Part shown: positions 24,881 to 33,183 of the stretch, piece after piece
Numbering within the stretch: position 1 is the first letter of the stretch
Layout: the number at the start of each line of letters is the position of its first letter
Assembly (NCBI GenBank): GCA_964524835.1
Contig: CAZGEG010000022.1
Span: 1-64,000, forward strand
Reading direction: 5' to 3'
Length of the DNA: 64,000 nucleotides
Origin: JACRCG01 sp964524835
GTDB taxonomy: Bacteria; Desulfobacterota; Desulfuromonadia; Geobacterales; Pseudopelobacteraceae
The notes under the pieces: model-generated
Databases searched by the model: none
What the model saw: the letters and a program-made list of their open reading frames with translations, nothing else
Told to the model about the DNA's origin: nothing
Translations under genes and position numbers: made by a program

Positions 24881-27076
24881 ATGATGCTGACTGACGAACA
24901 GGCCCGCGCCCTTATTCCCTACATCATCGAAGCAACCGGCCTCAAGCCGTTTCAGGTGGAACATACCATCGACCTGCTGCAGGAAGGGGCAACGGTTCCT
25001 TTTATCGCCCGGTACCGGAAGGAACATACCGGTGAACTGGACGAGGTGCAGATCCGCACGGTCGAGGAGCAGTTCACCTATTTCAGCGAACTGGAGGAGC
25101 GCCGGATCACGGTGCTAAAATCCATTGAGGAACAGGGCAAGCTGACCCCCGAACTGCGGGAACGGATCGAATCCTCACGCCAGAAAACCGAAATAGAAGA
25201 CCTGTATCTGCCGTACAAGCCGAAGCGGCGGACAAAGGCGACGATTGCCCGGGAGCGGGGGCTGGAGCCGCTGGCCGATATCATGGCGGCTCAGGAACTG
25301 ACCTCCGGAACGGCCGAGGAGGCGGCACTCCCCTTCATTAATCCCGAAAAGGAGCTCCCCGATGCGGCAACAGCTCTGGAAGGCGCCGGGCACATCCTGG
25401 CCGAGCGGCTCTCCGACGACGCCGATGCCCGCGCCGCCGTGCGGCGGCTGACGAAAGAGCAGGGGGCCATGACCTCACGGGTCGCGGCCGATTACCGGGA
25501 GCAGGTCACCAAGTACGAGATGTACTACGACTTTTCTGAGCCGCTCAAGGCGGTCCCGTCGCATCGCATGCTGGCCATGCGCCGCGGCGAAAAAGAGGAG
25601 GTGCTCTACCTCTCGATCACGGCGCCGGTCGAACAGATACTGGCCGGGCTGAAGTCGCGCCTGATCCTGCGGGGGAGCGTCTTCTCCCCGCTGCTGGAGC
25701 GGGTGGCGGAGGATGCCTACAAGAGGCTGATCGCCCCCTCCATCGAGGTGGAATTGCGGCTGGAGAGCAAGGAGCGCGCCGACGAGGCGGCCATCCTGGT
25801 GTTTGCCCGGAATCTGCGGGAGCTGCTGCTGGCGCCGCCGGCCGGGGGGAAGCGGGTGCTGGGGATCGATCCCGGTTTCCGCACCGGTTCCAAGCTGGCG
25901 GCGGTGGACGCGAACGGACGCTTCCTGGAGCATGTCACTATTTATCCCCACATCGGCGCGGCGCGTGTTCCCCAGGCCAGGCAGGAGCTGCTCCGGATGG
26001 TCGAAACTAATGGTGTCGAGATGATCGCCGTCGGCAACGGTACCGCCGGCCGCGAAATGGAGCTTTTTGCCAAGGAGACCTTGGCCGGTGCGGGGAAACA
26101 GCTGCCGGTGGTGTCGATCAGCGAGGCGGGTGCCAGTATCTATTCGGCCTCGGACATCGCCCGCGAGGAGTTTCCCGACCTGGACCTGACGGTGCGCGGG
26201 GCGATTTCCATCGCCCGCCGTCTGCAGGACCCGCTGGGTGAGCTGGTCAAAGTCGATCCGAAGAGCATCGGCGTCGGACAGTATCAGCACGATGTCAATC
26301 AGGCCATGCTGAAGAAGTCTCTGGATGGCGTGGTGGAGTCATGCGTAAACTTCGTGGGAGTCGATCTGAACACCGCGTCCTGGGCGCTGCTGGCCTACGT
26401 TTCCGGGGTGGGGCCGGCTCTGGCCAAGGCCATTACCCGCTACCGCGACGAGAATGGCTCTTTCCTCTCCCGCAAGGCGCTCCTCAAAGTGCCGCGTTTC
26501 GGGGCCAAGGCGTTCGAACAGGCGGCCGGATTCCTCCGCATCCGCGACGGGAAGCATCCGTTGGACAACAGTGCCGTCCATCCCGAGCGCTATAAACTGG
26601 TGGAGTCGATGGCATCGGATTTGGGTGTCACCCTGGCTGGTCTGGTTGCCGATCCGACACTGGCGGGCAAAATAGAGCTGAAGCGCTATGTTTCGGAGGG
26701 TGTCGGTCTGCCGACGCTCTCCGATATCATCGAAGAGCTGAAAAAGCCGGGGCGTGACCCGCGCAGCCGGTTTCAGACCGCGTCATTCCGGGACGATATC
26801 CGCGAGATCAAAGATCTGCAGGAGGGGATGATCCTGCAGGGGGTCGTGACCAACGTGACCGCCTTCGGCGCCTTTGTCGACATCGGCGTTCACCAGGACG
26901 GCCTCGTGCATATCAGCCACCTGGCGGGCCGCTATGTCAAGGATCCGGGAGACGCCGTCAAGGCGGGGCAGGTGGTGAAAGTCAAGGTGCTGTCCGCCGA
27001 TCCGCAGCGCAAGCGGATCTCACTGTCCATCAAGGAGGCGGAGAAGGGCGGTACGGCGGGCCAGCCGGCAGCATGA
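24881..27076 (+). CDS. tex: Transcription accessory protein Tex (S1 RNA-binding)
   Basis: 731 residues, full family length. The N-terminal Tex helical region is at about 5-200 and the YqgF/RNase H-like core at about 315-440 (VLGIDPGFRTGSKLA, AVGNGTAGRE). The helix-hairpin-helix segment follows (LNTASWALLAYVSGVGPALA, NGSFLSRKALLKVPRFG). A C-terminal S1 domain covers about 640-715 (GVVTNVTAFGAFVDIGVHQD). It is a cytoplasmic RNA-binding factor that affects transcription and RNA stability. Two adjacent ATG codons after GGAGTTGCA make the exact start uncertain by one codon. Confidence 0.97.
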   Translation: MMLTDEQARALIPYIIEATGLKPFQVEHTIDLLQEGATVPFIARYRKEHTGELDEVQIRTVEEQFTYFSELEERRITVLKSIEEQGKLTPELRERIESSRQKTEIEDLYLPYKPKRRTKATIARERGLEPLADIMAAQELTSGTAEEAALPFINPEKELPDAATALEGAGHILAERLSDDADARAAVRRLTKEQGAMTSRVAADYREQVTKYEMYYDFSEPLKAVPSHRMLAMRRGEKEEVLYLSITAPVEQILAGLKSRLILRGSVFSPLLERVAEDAYKRLIAPSIEVELRLESKERADEAAILVFARNLRELLLAPPAGGKRVLGIDPGFRTGSKLAAVDANGRFLEHVTIYPHIGAARVPQARQELLRMVETNGVEMIAVGNGTAGREMELFAKETLAGAGKQLPVVSISEAGASIYSASDIAREEFPDLDLTVRGAISIARRLQDPLGELVKVDPKSIGVGQYQHDVNQAMLKKSLDGVVESCVNFVGVDLNTASWALLAYVSGVGPALAKAITRYRDENGSFLSRKALLKVPRFGAKAFEQAAGFLRIRDGKHPLDNSAVHPERYKLVESMASDLGVTLAGLVADPTLAGKIELKRYVSEGVGLPTLSDIIEELKKPGRDPRSRFQTASFRDDIREIKDLQEGMILQGVVTNVTAFGAFVDIGVHQDGLVHISHLAGRYVKDPGDAVKAGQVVKVKVLSADPQRKRISLSIKEAEKGGTAGQPAA

Positions 27077-27113
27077 GAAACAGAACAAAAAACGAAATCA
27101 GGAGTATCAGGTA

Positions 27114-27635
27114 ATGGAAGAAAAACAGGGTATCAACAGGCTGAGGAGGCCGGCGGCAGATTCGCCCGCCGACCGTCTGGCGGCACGCACGGTGGGAAAC
27201 GAGTCTCCGGCAGTGGAAGAGGATTCTTCACCCGAAGTCGCGCGGGAGAACATCGTCAAGGAGATGATGCGCATATTCGATGGCCTGCTGGGGTGTACGT
27301 CGAAGCGTGCCGGGGTGAACCTTGCCCTGATAAAGACCGCGGCGAAAACGACTGCGAAGGGCGTTGCGGTAAAAATGGAAAGCGGGGTTCAACGAAAACT
27401 GGAAAAGGAAATATACCGGCTGGTGAAGGGGCTGGTCGATCTGGATTCTCCCAACACCGGTTTCGCCGTCAATGTCCTTTTCAACAACGGCACCTATTAT
27501 TACAACAAGGCCAATGTGCCGCTCTCGTTCGGGATATTTCTCAATTCACTGGTCGAGTTTCTGGAAGGGCACGACTGTCTGGGCATTTGCCCTGATGAGA
27601 TGGCAAAGCTGAGATCACTGCTCGCCAGGGGATAG
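27114..27635 (+). CDS. Hypothetical protein, 173 residues
   Basis: No family is recognised. The first 60 residues are charged and probably disordered. The rest is a compact mixed domain (IVKEMMRIFDGLLGCTSKRAG, YRLVKGLVDLDSPN, FNNGTYYYNKANVPLSFGIFLNSLVEFL). There is no signal peptide or membrane helix. The ATG follows CAGGAGTATCAGGTA, 37 bases after tex, so cotranscription with tex is likely. Confidence 0.7.
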   Translation: MEEKQGINRLRRPAADSPADRLAARTVGNESPAVEEDSSPEVARENIVKEMMRIFDGLLGCTSKRAGVNLALIKTAAKTTAKGVAVKMESGVQRKLEKEIYRLVKGLVDLDSPNTGFAVNVLFNNGTYYYNKANVPLSFGIFLNSLVEFLEGHDCLGICPDEMAKLRSLLARG

Positions 27636-27673
27636 CCGGCGTGTATTTCACCGGCGGAAAAAACGCGTGCCTT

Positions 27674-28381
27674 TCAGGAAGAGTGCATCCCGGTTTTTTT
27701 TGACTGCTTCAAGTGGGCCAGAAAGACGGCATGGCGGAGCCCTCCCCGGCCGGGGCGGTCGGTGGTTACCGTGAAGCCGGCACTCCGCAACCGCTTGTCG
27801 AACCCCTCGTCATACTGCTCCCCCCAGACCGCCACGGCTCCGCACGGTTTGAGCGCGGCCCGCATGTTTTCGATGGCCCGGCTGCCGTAGAGCGGGTCGT
27901 CGCTGTGGTGTGTTTTTGCGTGTGGCCCCCGGTACAGGTCGAGGATGATGGCGTCGAAGCGCGACCCGCCGCCATCCACGGCGGTCCGGCGGATCCGTCG
28001 GGCGACGTCGCCGATCTCCACGGTTACCCGCGGGTCGGAGACTGCATTATCCGTCAGGGGAGCCAGCGGCCCGCGGCACCATTCGACCACGGTCGGATTC
28101 AGTTCGGCTACGACCACATCGGCATCGGGAGGGAGTGAGTCAAGGACCGCCCTGAGCGTAAAGCCCATTCCCAGGCCGCCTACCAGCACCCGCGGATTAG
28201 CGCTCTCCTTCATGTGGCCGCAGCCGAGCCGGCCGAGTACGGTTTCGGAACGGTTTGCCATGCTGTTCATCAGTACCTGGGGGCCGATCGTGATGATGAA
28301 GTCCCGTTCGCCGCGCTGTCGCAGTTCGAGGGTTCCTTCGTCGGTAGGGACGCTTTCGATTGTTATCCAGGGTTGTGCCAT
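27674..28381 (-). CDS. Spermidine-synthase-like methyltransferase-fold protein
   Basis: 235 residues. The Rossmann-like motif LVGGLGMGFTLRAVLDSL and the acidic VVVAELNPTVVEW match the SpeE/spermine synthase fold. ILDLYRGPHAKT takes the place of the family gate region. The typical putrescine-site DxxD-type motif is not clear, so aminopropyl transfer should not be assumed. It may be a SpeE-related methyltransferase. It is transcribed away from the zinc-ribbon gene at 28526. Confidence 0.75.
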   Translation of the reverse strand: MAQPWITIESVPTDEGTLELRQRGERDFIITIGPQVLMNSMANRSETVLGRLGCGHMKESANPRVLVGGLGMGFTLRAVLDSLPPDADVVVAELNPTVVEWCRGPLAPLTDNAVSDPRVTVEIGDVARRIRRTAVDGGGSRFDAIILDLYRGPHAKTHHSDDPLYGSRAIENMRAALKPCGAVAVWGEQYDEGFDKRLRSAGFTVTTDRPGRGGLRHAVFLAHLKQSKKTGMHSS

Positions 28382-28525
28382 CTTTCAGTTCCTCTTCAGT
28401 TGCAGACAAATTGAGTGCCAAATCTCTGCAAAAAATTGACTCAGGTCATTATTCCGGGACTCGCTGTCGGGTATGCTCCGCACTGTAACATAAAAACAGC
28501 TGCAGTACGACAGGAGGAATGGATT

Positions 28526-28813
28526 ATGTGTGAGTGCGGATCTTCCCGGACACCGGGTGTAGGGCCTTTTGCGTCCGGCAGGGCGCTGGTGGAGTTTGTT
28601 CTGAATGCCCATGGCGGATCGGTGGCGACATCGGAGCTTCCCGGCGGCCTTGAACATGATTGCCAGGGGTGCGGAAAGCCGTTCGTGCTTGAAACCTTCG
28701 TGCAGAGCTGTCCGGCCTGCGGCGGTGTCCATGCGGTCTCCCCGCCCCGGGCCACCGATCCGGCGGCCATTCAGTTTGCGGGAAGTGATTTCGTCCTTCC
28801 GCTGAGGGCCTGA
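28526..28813 (+). CDS. Small zinc-ribbon-like protein
   Basis: 95 residues from ATG 28526, downstream of AGGAGG. An N-terminal CECG leads to a central CQGCGKPFVLETFVQSCPACGG, i.e. two CxxC knuckles 16 residues apart, a zinc ribbon. No function is recognised; the gene is divergent from the SpeE-like gene. An in-frame start at 28415 lacks a ribosome binding site. Confidence 0.7.
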   Translation: MCECGSSRTPGVGPFASGRALVEFVLNAHGGSVATSELPGGLEHDCQGCGKPFVLETFVQSCPACGGVHAVSPPRATDPAAIQFAGSDFVLPLRA

Positions 28814-28852
28814 ACCTGAATGTCATGAACGGGGGGCACACCGCCTCCCGTT

Positions 28853-29251
28853 TCATCCGCCGTCAGCAGAAACCGTCCGTATCAGGGGGATGAGAGCAGG
28901 ATCCAGGGACTCCATCCGCTCCTTGCCAAGCTCCTCCAGCGCCGTCCGCATCCTGTCGGCATCGGCAATGAGGGCCGCTACATCCACCCACTGGCAGCGG
29001 TCGGAAACGCGACGCAAGTACCCGGCGCCCCCCTTCAGCAGGCTGACCGCCCCCCCGAAATTCCCGTTTCGCCAGTGGTGCAGCGCCACAGCTATCTGGA
29101 TGAGCCCCTGGTAAAAATCGCGGGTTTCCCCCACCTCTCCTATCCAGAGATCTTCCACGGTTTCATGGCATTCGAACCATTCGCGGCTGTTAAACTCCCG
29201 TATTCCCTGGAGCAGGCGCCCCGGGGGGGATTCATTGCACTCTCTCTTCAT
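28853..29251 (-). CDS. DUF309-family protein
   Basis: 132 residues. The family motif is clear: FNSREWFECHETVEDLW (HExxE-like), then FYQGLIQIAVALHHWRNGN and GGAVSLLKGGAGYLRRV. The helical fold is widespread but its function is unknown. The His/Glu pattern suggests a metal or nucleotide site. It is convergent with the zinc-ribbon gene. Confidence 0.85.
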   Translation of the reverse strand: MKRECNESPPGRLLQGIREFNSREWFECHETVEDLWIGEVGETRDFYQGLIQIAVALHHWRNGNFGGAVSLLKGGAGYLRRVSDRCQWVDVAALIADADRMRTALEELGKERMESLDPALIPLIRTVSADGG

Positions 29252-29397
29252 CGACTGTCCACCTCAATCACCTTAACTACTCAGCGCAACCGTTTTTTTA
29301 TTAAGTACTGTGAATTGTCGAACAAATCAAAATCTTCCGGATGAGTTTCCCCAAACATAGCACATTTCTTGACAACTCTGACACAAGGCTGTTTACT

Positions 29398-29475
29398 TTA
29401 GTAAGTTAGAAGTTAATTTCTGCGCTTTTTTGGCAGAAAATAACTTCGTTAACGCACTTATCCTGTTTATCAGGG
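29398..29475. repeat. Dispersed 78-bp repeat, family 2, copy A
   Basis: This element runs from TTAGTAAGTTAGA to CCTGTTTATCAGGG and includes TTTCTGCG, GGCAGA and TAACTTCGTTAACGCAC. It aligns without gaps to 51488-51565. It lies directly upstream of the arginase-family gene. Confidence 0.85.
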
Positions 29476-29501
29476 CTAGGTAGCAGCAGAAAGGATGCGC
29501 T

Positions 29502-30392
29502 ATGAAAAAAGCTGTTCGAATCATCGGCGTGCCGATCGACCTGGGGCAGAACAAACGCGGTGTGGATATGGGGCCTGCGGCCCTGCGCTATGCCGGCCTG
29601 GCCGACCGTCTCGCGGAACTCGGCTGCGAGGTCCACGACAGCGGCAACATCGAAGTGCCTATCCGGGAAACTGTTTCGAACGAGGAGGAGCAGCACTATC
29701 TCCCTTCCATCCGGGCAGCCTGTCAGGACGTCTACGCGGCCGCGCGGCAGGCGGTGGAACGGGGAGAGATGCCACTTTTCATAGGAGGCGACCACACGCT
29801 GGCCATCGGTTCCATAGGCGGTGTCACCCATGATGCACCTGCCGGGCTGTTCTGGATCGACGCCCACGGCGACTTCAATACCCCGAAGACGACGCTCACC
29901 GGCAATATTCACGGCATGACGCTGGCGGTGCTGATGGGGGACGGCTACCCGGGTCTGGTCGATGTCGGCCGTCCCGGCCCCAAGCTGGCGGCGGAGGATG
30001 TCGTGATGATCGGCGTCCGTGACCTTGATCCGGGAGAACGGGAGCGACTGACGGAGAGCGGCATCACGGTCTATACCATGCGCGATGTCGATGAGCGGGG
30101 CATGGGCGCGATTACCCGTGAAGCACTGGAGCGGCTCGAACACCGCGAGCGGCTGCACGTAAGTCTCGATATGGATGCCATTGACCCTCTGGCCGGGCCG
30201 GGGGTCGGCACGGTATCCCCCGGCGGTCTCACCTGCCGGGAAGCCCAACTGATGATGGAGATCATCGCCGACTCGTGCCGCTGCTCCTCACTGGATATTG
30301 TGGAGATCAACCCGATCTTCGACCACCATAACCAGACCGCGCGGCTGGCGGTGGAACTGACCGCCTCGCTGTTCGGAAAAAGGATTCTCTGA
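29502..30392 (+). CDS. Arginase-family ureohydrolase
   Basis: 296 residues with complete metal sites: GGDHTLAIGS, DAHGDFNTPKTT and SLDMDAIDP, the six manganese ligands of the family, followed by GGLTCREAQLMME. The length and the GNIHGMTLAVLMG loop favour arginase over agmatinase, which is an inference. The reaction would be arginine to ornithine and urea. The ATG follows AAAGGATGCGCT. It is followed after 12 bases by a thioredoxin gene, so the two are probably one operon. Confidence 0.9.
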   Translation: MKKAVRIIGVPIDLGQNKRGVDMGPAALRYAGLADRLAELGCEVHDSGNIEVPIRETVSNEEEQHYLPSIRAACQDVYAAARQAVERGEMPLFIGGDHTLAIGSIGGVTHDAPAGLFWIDAHGDFNTPKTTLTGNIHGMTLAVLMGDGYPGLVDVGRPGPKLAAEDVVMIGVRDLDPGERERLTESGITVYTMRDVDERGMGAITREALERLEHRERLHVSLDMDAIDPLAGPGVGTVSPGGLTCREAQLMMEIIADSCRCSSLDIVEINPIFDHHNQTARLAVELTASLFGKRIL

Positions 30393-30404
30393 CGGGGGAT
30401 AGAT

Positions 30405-30842
30405 ATGCCATTTTTTACCGTTAACTGCAGTTCCTGCGGCTCGACAAACAGGATTCCCGCCGACAAGCAGGGGAAGGCGGGGCGGTGCGGCGCGTGCCAT
30501 GCCCCCCTGCTGCCGATGTATTACCAGCCCATATCACTTGACGGGAAAAATTTCGACGGCTTTATACGGGGATATACCGGCCCGATCCTGGCCGAGTTCT
30601 GGGCGCCGTGGTGCCCCCACTGCACCTCCTACGCGCCGACGCTGCGGAGGGTGGCGGAGCTGCTGGCGGGAAAGGCGGCCGTGGTTCAGGTCAACAGCCA
30701 GGAAAACCCGGCTCTTGCGGGACGATTTGGTGTGAGCGGCATTCCGGTGGTGTTGCTGTTTCAAAACGGCAGGATAGTTGATCAGCTGGGTGGGGCTCAG
30801 ACGGCGGAGGCCCTTCTGGCCTGGTTTAAACGGCAGCTGTAA
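30405..30842 (+). CDS. Thioredoxin with N-terminal zinc ribbon (TrxC-like)
   Basis: 145 residues. The first 35 carry a zinc ribbon (CSSCGSTNRIP, GRCGACHAPLL), as in thioredoxin 2. The thioredoxin domain follows, with FWAPWCPHCTSYAP. The active site is CPHC, as in DsbA, rather than CGPC. The cis-proline motif GIPVVLLFQNG is conserved. A CPHC site usually means a more oxidising potential, so this may act as an oxidant or isomerase rather than as a reductant. That is inference. Confidence 0.92.
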   Translation: MPFFTVNCSSCGSTNRIPADKQGKAGRCGACHAPLLPMYYQPISLDGKNFDGFIRGYTGPILAEFWAPWCPHCTSYAPTLRRVAELLAGKAAVVQVNSQENPALAGRFGVSGIPVVLLFQNGRIVDQLGGAQTAEALLAWFKRQL

Positions 30843-30971
30843 CTGCCTCTGGGCTCGGCACCCGAAAATCCAACATTATCCTTCCAACGGCTCGGCTGGT
30901 GACCCGGCGCAGGTTTATCGCGGCGACCGACTGCCGCCGATTGTTGGGCTATCCTTCCTCTTTTAATCACC

Positions 30972-31000
30972 TTGACATGTAGAAATGATTTCTATATTTT
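30972..31000 (+). promoter_or_regulatory. Promoter and palindromic operator of the DUF4160/DUF2442 pair
   Basis: TTGACA (30972-30977) and TATTTT (30995-31000) are 17 bases apart. The spacer contains the perfect palindrome TAGAAATGATTTCTA at 30980-30994. The start codon at 31007 is only six bases past the -10, so the message is probably leaderless. A protein on the palindrome would block RNA polymerase. Confidence 0.65.
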
Positions 31001-31006
31001 TATTCC

Positions 31007-31234
31007 ATGACGACAAAATACCGTTTTTCAAATTTCAGAATTACTTTGAGAGAGAAAGACCACAATCCTCCTCATGTACATCTTTTGGGTCCTGATTTTG
31101 AAGCGGTAATAAATCTTGTAACGCTAGACATTATGGATGGCTCTGCACCAGCAAAGGTTCTGCGCCATGCTCTGAAATGGATAGCCGACAACAGAGAGGA
31201 GTTAATAAAACAATGGCACATGCTACACGGATAA
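31007..31234 (+). CDS. DUF4160 family protein
   Basis: 75 residues. The motif FRITLREKDHNPPHVHLLGPDFEAVINL is typical of DUF4160, proteins found in pairs with DUF2442 that are suspected toxin-antitoxin modules. No ribosome binding site is present, and the promoter predicts a transcript starting at or just before the ATG. The gene overlaps the DUF2442 gene by 22 bases. Base composition is much lower in GC than in the flanking genes. Confidence 0.85.
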   Translation: MTTKYRFSNFRITLREKDHNPPHVHLLGPDFEAVINLVTLDIMDGSAPAKVLRHALKWIADNREELIKQWHMLHG

Positions 31235-31674
31235 CCCGCCCAAGATTGACTGCTGTAACTCCTGCCGCTGATTATTGCCTCAATGTCAGTTTTATTGATG
31301 GTTCCAGCGGAATAGTAAACATGAAGGATTTCATTTTTTCTTTATCTGGCCTTGCTCCTCTTCGTGACCCTGCTGCTTTTTCCAGAGCTGTCCTTGGCGA
31401 ATATGGTTGGGAAGCTGAGTGGCCTCAGCTTGATATTCAGATTGGTGCTGACACGCTCTTTGCCGACATGCTCGATCAACGTTCGGAAACCCCTGCAGAC
31501 CGCTTTACTGTTTGGCGAATCCGAAACAACCTCTCACTGGTTGCTGCAAGCCGTGAACTTGGTGTTACTATTCGTACTTTAAGTGCTTATGGTTCCGGTG
31601 CGCGCCCCGTGCCGCGCACTGTTCAGCTTGCCTGTATTGGTTGGGAAGAAGAGCGGCGGAGAAAGTCCGCTTGA
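31213..31674 (+). CDS. DUF2442 protein with C-terminal helix-turn-helix
   Basis: 153 residues from ATG 31213 (AGAGGAGTT upstream). The N-terminal half is a DUF2442 domain (YCLNVSFIDGSSGIVNMKDF, YGWEAEWPQLDIQI). The C-terminal half at about 100-150 looks like an XRE-type helix-turn-helix (NNLSLVAASRELGVTIRTLS, SGARPVPRTVQLACIGW). It is the likely DNA-binding partner that recognises the palindrome in the shared promoter. Together with DUF4160 it forms a suspected toxin-antitoxin pair. Confidence 0.82.
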   Translation: MAHATRITRPRLTAVTPAADYCLNVSFIDGSSGIVNMKDFIFSLSGLAPLRDPAAFSRAVLGEYGWEAEWPQLDIQIGADTLFADMLDQRSETPADRFTVWRIRNNLSLVAASRELGVTIRTLSAYGSGARPVPRTVQLACIGWEEERRRKSA

Positions 31675-31689
31675 TTATGTGTTCCTCTG

Positions 31690-31714
31690 AAGCCGCTATT
31701 TAAGCGGCTTTTGT
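31690..31714 (+). terminator. Rho-independent terminator of the DUF4160/DUF2442 operon
   Basis: AAGCCGCT and AGCGGCTT form an eight-pair stem with loop ATTTA, followed by TTTTGTT. It begins 16 bases after the stop codon. Confidence 0.75.
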
Positions 31715-31779
31715 TATTGTCGCCTCTTGCATGGGGGTAAATAGAGATGTCCCAATTTATTTACCAAGTACCAAGAAGC

Positions 31780-32474
31780 CTAAGGTCGGAAGCACTCAGG
31801 CCACAAAAAGTAAGAGCCAAACTTGGAGCCCGCGCGAAATTCTCCACCGGCATCCTTGCCTTTGGCCGTGATGTAATGTTTTCCATCACGAGCCTCTAGA
31901 AACCCAGATGCGACTAATTTATCAATGAGTTCATTAGTTTTGATGCCAAGCTTCAATGCGAGCTTGGATGTTGTTAATTTGCCGGACACCTCTTCTGACT
32001 CAGCAGATTTGTTTTCAGCTTCATTCACAATTTTCTCAAGAGAGATGCGTACTTCATCACTGATGCGAATTATCCTTTGTGCTTCTTCATAGGCATCCTT
32101 ATATAGCTCCACATCGTCGGAGCGTCGGATTAAAACACCCATTTCATTGTTATTGACTTGGCTGAATTCATAGAGATTAAGGCTGGTGACGATGCAGAGC
32201 TCTTCGTTCAGATAGCATTTTGCGTGTAGGTTTTTGCAGAAGCTGGTTCGGATGTATGTGAGCTCTTTTAGCCAATTTTCTCTTCCGGTTGAAGCTCGCT
32301 TTTTCCATATACAATCCGTACATCAATTTTTAAGCGGTTCTTGTCAGTGAGAAGTTCCTTAATGCGGTCATTGAGCTTCAAAAACGGGCTGATCAATATA
32401 AGCCTATCTTTGGCATTCTTGATAAGCTCTTCAAGAAAATAATTTACCGCGCTGGTGTTTAGAAACTTTGCCAT
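31780..32474 (-). pseudogene. Phospholipase D-like protein gene, frameshifted
   Basis: Reading from 32474, the first frame gives 68 residues (MAKFLNTSAVNYFLEEL, RLILISPFLKLNDRIKE, IDVRIVYGKSEL) and stops at 32268. The homologous reading then continues in another frame: NWLKELTYIRTSFCKN, LHAKCYLNE, TSLNLYEFSQVNNNEMG, and on to a helical C-terminal domain ending at 31780. LHAKCYLNE is the HxK motif of the PLD superfamily. The break falls at an A-run (GAGAAAATTGG). Restoring one A gives PEEKNWLKEL and rejoins the frames. The original protein would be about 230 residues. Confidence 0.82.
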
Positions 32475-32646
32475 TTAAATTCTCCAGTCAATGTTTTTTG
32501 GTATTGTCGCGAATGGCGAGGGCTCACGTGACACGGGTTTATCGCGGATGACCTTCTCCTATCATCTGAATCAGAGATGAATGCAGGGTCTATTTATGCA
32601 ATCATGCAATTAGCGCGACCAAATTCCACTTATGCATGCCTGAACA

Positions 32647-32689
32647 CCCCATAGGTCCCTAATGGGTTCCCTGCCCCATAGGTTCCTAA
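32647..32689. repeat. Short direct repeat in AT-rich intergenic DNA
   Basis: CCCCATAGGTCCCTAA (32647-32662) and CCCCATAGGTTCCTAA (32674-32689) are two copies, 27 bases apart, with one mismatch. They lie between the PLD-like pseudogene and the next small gene. No function is assigned. Confidence 0.5.
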
Positions 32690-32732
32690 GCCCACATAAC
32701 TACCATTTTCCATTCCGAGCTTAATAATGAGC

Positions 32733-33092
32733 TTAAAAACAAATGTGACCGTGCTCGGCACGAAGACATGACAGGATTTCATCAAGATTGTCGCTTTCTA
32801 TAGTTTCATAATTACATGCTTTGCACTTTATAATATGCCGTGGGGGAGAACTATAAAAAGTTTCTTTTGATTTGGTATGAGATAGGTTCTGGAGAATATC
32901 GAAGTACTTCATGTTGATTGCTGTCTCAGCTTTTCTCATGAAATTAATTTCTTCGATCAGGTTACACACTCTTTCACGTGGTAGGCCAATTGCTTTGATA
33001 AAAAGTTCTACAACTAAATAATTGCTTTCTTCTGGCAAACTTGCATAGCTAACAACATCAGTTTTGCTTCGTGACATGAGGTTAATTATCAT
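32733..33092 (-). CDS. Hypothetical protein with C-terminal Cys motif
   Basis: 119 residues, no family recognised. The middle is helical (ELFIKAIGLPRERVCNLIEEI). The C-terminus holds CKACNYETIES and a final CLRAEHGHICF, which could coordinate zinc through CxxC and Cys/His. The gene is AT-rich like the surrounding patch and unlike the flanking chromosome, suggesting transfer. It may be a small regulator or a remnant. Confidence 0.55.
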   Translation of the reverse strand: MIINLMSRSKTDVVSYASLPEESNYLVVELFIKAIGLPRERVCNLIEEINFMRKAETAINMKYFDILQNLSHTKSKETFYSSPPRHIIKCKACNYETIESDNLDEILSCLRAEHGHICF

Positions 33093-33183
33093 CTTTTCAG
33101 CTATAATTTCATTTGGTTCGAGGCTAAGCGAGAAGATAACGGTTCATGCAGACGAGGTCAATCTGATTTAAAGAATGAGAGCC

